Source of the DNA: Candidatus Aminicenantota bacterium
GTDB taxonomy: Bacteria; Acidobacteriota; Aminicenantia; Aminicenantales; Aminicenantaceae
Direction of reading: 5' to 3'
Assembly (NCBI GenBank): GCA_030603565.1
Contig: JAUVXM010000025.1
Coordinates: 1-33,359 of the forward strand
Length of the DNA: 33,359 bases
Positions 31,596 through 33,359 of this stretch are shown piece by piece. Positions within the stretch are counted from its first letter, which is position 1. Each line of letters opens with the position of its first letter. Made by a program: the position numbers and the translations under genes. The notes beneath the pieces were generated by a model, which did not search any database, had not been told where the DNA came from, and saw only the letters and a program-made list of their open reading frames with translations.

Positions 31596-33116
31596 ATGTT
31601 ATTCAAAATCGCCAGTGCTTCTTTAATTGGGATCGATGCCTATATCGTTGAAGTTGAAGTCGATATTTCTTTTGGTATGCCGGCTTATGTGACTGTTGGC
31701 CTGCCGGATACAACGGTCAGAGAAAGCAAGGAAAGAGTCAGGGCAGCTCTGAAGAATTGCGGATATAGCTTTTCTTCTCGCAAAATAATCATCAATTTAG
31801 CCCCTGCTGATAGGAAAAAAGAAGGATCTGCTTTTGATCTTCCTATAGCCCTTGGTATTATAGCCCATTTAGAAGTCTTTCCTGAGGAAAAACTTCACGA
31901 ATATTTATTTCTGGGTGAATTGGCCTTAGACGGAAGGTTAAAGCCTCAGAAAGGAATACTATCTATAGCAGTTCTGGCAAAAGAGAAAGGTTATTCAGGA
32001 ATCGTTATCCCCATAGAAAATGAAAGGGAGGCGGCTCTGGTCCAGGGAATCGATATTTATGCTATGGAAGACCTGGTGCAGGTTGTAGAGTTTCTCAATG
32101 GTTCAGAGTCAATAGCTCCAAGTTGTTATTTACCAGAGGAGCTTCTGCCGGCCTCTGAACATGATGTAGATTTTGAGGAGATAAAAGGACAGCAGCATGT
32201 TAAGCGTGCCTTAGAGGTGGCTGCAGCCGGTTCCCACAATATCCTCCTTATCGGCCCTCCGGGTGCGGGAAAGACAATGATGGCCAGAAGGCTCCCTACG
32301 ATTTTACCTCCTATGACTTTTTCAGAGATTCTGGATGTGACCCGTGTTTATAGTGCTTCGGGCCTTTTAAAAAATAGAAATGCTATTGGAGAAAGGCCTT
32401 TCTGCTCGCCTCATCACACAATAAGTGGAGCCGGATTGATCGGAGGGGGGAAGATCCCCAAACCAGGAAACGTCAGTCTGGCGCATCATGGTGTTTTGTT
32501 TCTGGATGAGCTGTCAGAATTTCAGAAACATGTGCTTGAGAGTCTCAGGCAGCCTCTGGAAGACGGGGAAGTCACCATATCCAGGGCTGCCATGACGGTT
32601 ACTTATCCATCATTATTTATGCTGGTTGCTGCCATGAATCCCTGTGAAGATGCTATGTTTGGAATGTCTGCTTCTGCTTTTGAATGTACTGGCAGCCAGA
32701 GGATGCGCTATTATTCTAAGGTCTCCGGTCCGCTTATGGACAGGATAGATATCCAGGTTGAGGTAGCTAAAGTAGAGTTTAAAGATATTATCTCCCGGCG
32801 TGAGGGGGAAAGGTCTGAACATATTCGTGAAAGAGTCATTTGTGCCCGGAATATTCAGACCAGACGTTTTAAGGAACGAAATATATACAATAATGCCCAG
32901 ATGGGGAATAAAGATGTTGCCTCATATTGCTCAGTGGATAAGGACGGAGAGGAACTTTTGGAAATGGCTGTAGATAAATTGGGTTTCAGTGCCAGAGCCT
33001 ATAACAGGGTCCTCAAGGTAGCCCGGACAATAGCGGATTTGAGGGGAGAAGAAAGCATCAGTGTTGTGCATATTTCAGAAGCTATCCAGTACCGCATTCT
33101 GGATAAATATTTTTAA
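31596..33116 (+). CDS. ComM/YifB-family AAA+ ATPase (Mg-chelatase-like)
   Basis: This 506-residue, full-length member consists of an N-terminal Lon-protease-like S5 fold domain (VGLPDTTVRESKERVRAALKN; INLAPADRKKEGSAFDLPIALG), the AAA+ core with Walker A GPPGAGKT (about 227-234), Walker B GVLFLDELSEF, and SGPLMDRIDIQVEV, and a C-terminal helical part. ComM is a hexameric helicase that promotes branch migration in natural transformation. Most members have a four-Cys zinc element, NPCPCGY...C-x-C; here it reads NPCEDAMFGMSASAFECTGS, keeping only two Cys. The zinc site is therefore probably lost or altered. It is read in the same direction as the GTPase gene, 131 bases away, with a strong palindrome between them. 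Confidence 0.92.
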   Translation: MLFKIASASLIGIDAYIVEVEVDISFGMPAYVTVGLPDTTVRESKERVRAALKNCGYSFSSRKIIINLAPADRKKEGSAFDLPIALGIIAHLEVFPEEKLHEYLFLGELALDGRLKPQKGILSIAVLAKEKGYSGIVIPIENEREAALVQGIDIYAMEDLVQVVEFLNGSESIAPSCYLPEELLPASEHDVDFEEIKGQQHVKRALEVAAAGSHNILLIGPPGAGKTMMARRLPTILPPMTFSEILDVTRVYSASGLLKNRNAIGERPFCSPHHTISGAGLIGGGKIPKPGNVSLAHHGVLFLDELSEFQKHVLESLRQPLEDGEVTISRAAMTVTYPSLFMLVAAMNPCEDAMFGMSASAFECTGSQRMRYYSKVSGPLMDRIDIQVEVAKVEFKDIISRREGERSEHIRERVICARNIQTRRFKERNIYNNAQMGNKDVASYCSVDKDGEELLEMAVDKLGFSARAYNRVLKVARTIADLRGEESISVVHISEAIQYRILDKYF

Positions 33117-33359
33117 AAGAGAGGGGATTCGGGGTTAAGGATTATGGATTAAGGAGTATAAATTAGGGATTATTATTGCTATTCAGTCTGTTTTTTGGTA
33201 TTTAAAAAGGTATCCTGAATCACTGCTGTCCGGAACATGAAATTTAATTATCCTATAACTTAATTAATAACAATATGATACATCACAAAATGGCTGTTAT
33301 CTACTTGAAATTGATTTTATACTGTGGTCATCTTTTTGTCAATAAACAGAGGAGTGACC
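33117..33359. other. AT-rich intergenic end of the window
   Basis: I see no supported gene here. The last bases (GAGGAGTGACC) look like a ribosome site with a possible GTG start (33354-33356) of a gene continuing outside the window; too little is present to call it. Confidence 0.3.

Overview
The window is a stretch of bacterial chromosome with moderate GC. It is gene-dense, and there is no sign of phage, plasmid, CRISPR, tRNA or rRNA. A lipoprotein signal, a periplasmic TPR/HEAT-like protein, zinc-type anti-sigma factors, a pseudopilin-type domain, an MglA-type GTPase and a LeuC/LeuD-type reductive-TCA-like gene set suggest an uncultivated Gram-negative anaerobe. An Omnitrophota/PVC-type or similar candidate phylum would fit, but this is inference and not proven by any marker gene here.

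Layout. (1) 102-4701: two ECF sigma factor modules. The first has a sigma factor, a small membrane protein (possible anti-sigma) and a membrane protein with a pseudopilin-like C-terminus. The second has a sigma factor, a zinc-type anti-sigma and a secreted TPR/HEAT-like protein, with a candidate ECF-type promoter before it. (2) 4771-8553: a tight operon for ATP-dependent citrate cleavage. It encodes a citryl-CoA synthetase/succinyl-CoA ligase beta-like subunit carrying a C-terminal two-cluster ferredoxin domain, the alpha subunit with its phosphohistidine, a citryl-CoA lyase with the full His-His-Asp triad, and a translationally coupled HD-domain protein. (3) 8897-13753: two different LeuC/LeuD-type aconitase-family enzymes flanking one isocitrate-dehydrogenase-like enzyme. 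Regions 2 and 3 together could interconvert 2-oxoglutarate, isocitrate, citrate, and acetyl-CoA plus oxaloacetate, the six-carbon arm of a reductive (or reversible) TCA cycle. (4) 13759-14917: tsaB and rimI. (5) 15050-19282, minus strand: araD with an SSS-family sugar symporter, then ATP-dependent PEP carboxykinase, which links oxaloacetate to gluconeogenesis. (6) 19605-22251: MATE exporter, truA, and a LOG-like nucleotide-binding protein. (7) 23154-30566: a sulfatase-fold lipoprotein, two small/coiled-coil proteins and four GT4 glycosyltransferases arranged as a mirror A-B-B'-A'; probably a surface-polysaccharide locus. (8) 30625-33116: an MglA-like GTPase with an extra C-terminal tail, and a ComM/YifB ATPase.

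The most unusual feature is a family of dispersed, non-coding, MITE-like repeats. Their ends read CCTGAAYTATTCAT and the complement. They sit exactly at gene junctions: in at least four places the repeat end contains or touches the stop codon of the upstream gene, and in at least four places it lies immediately before a start codon, where it can supply the ribosome binding site. A second repeat, 155 bp long, occurs twice at about 95 percent identity. It folds on paper into a nested three-way junction closed by 22-bp inverted ends. These repeats, the ferredoxin fusion, and the paired hydratases around one dehydrogenase are the points most worth following up.
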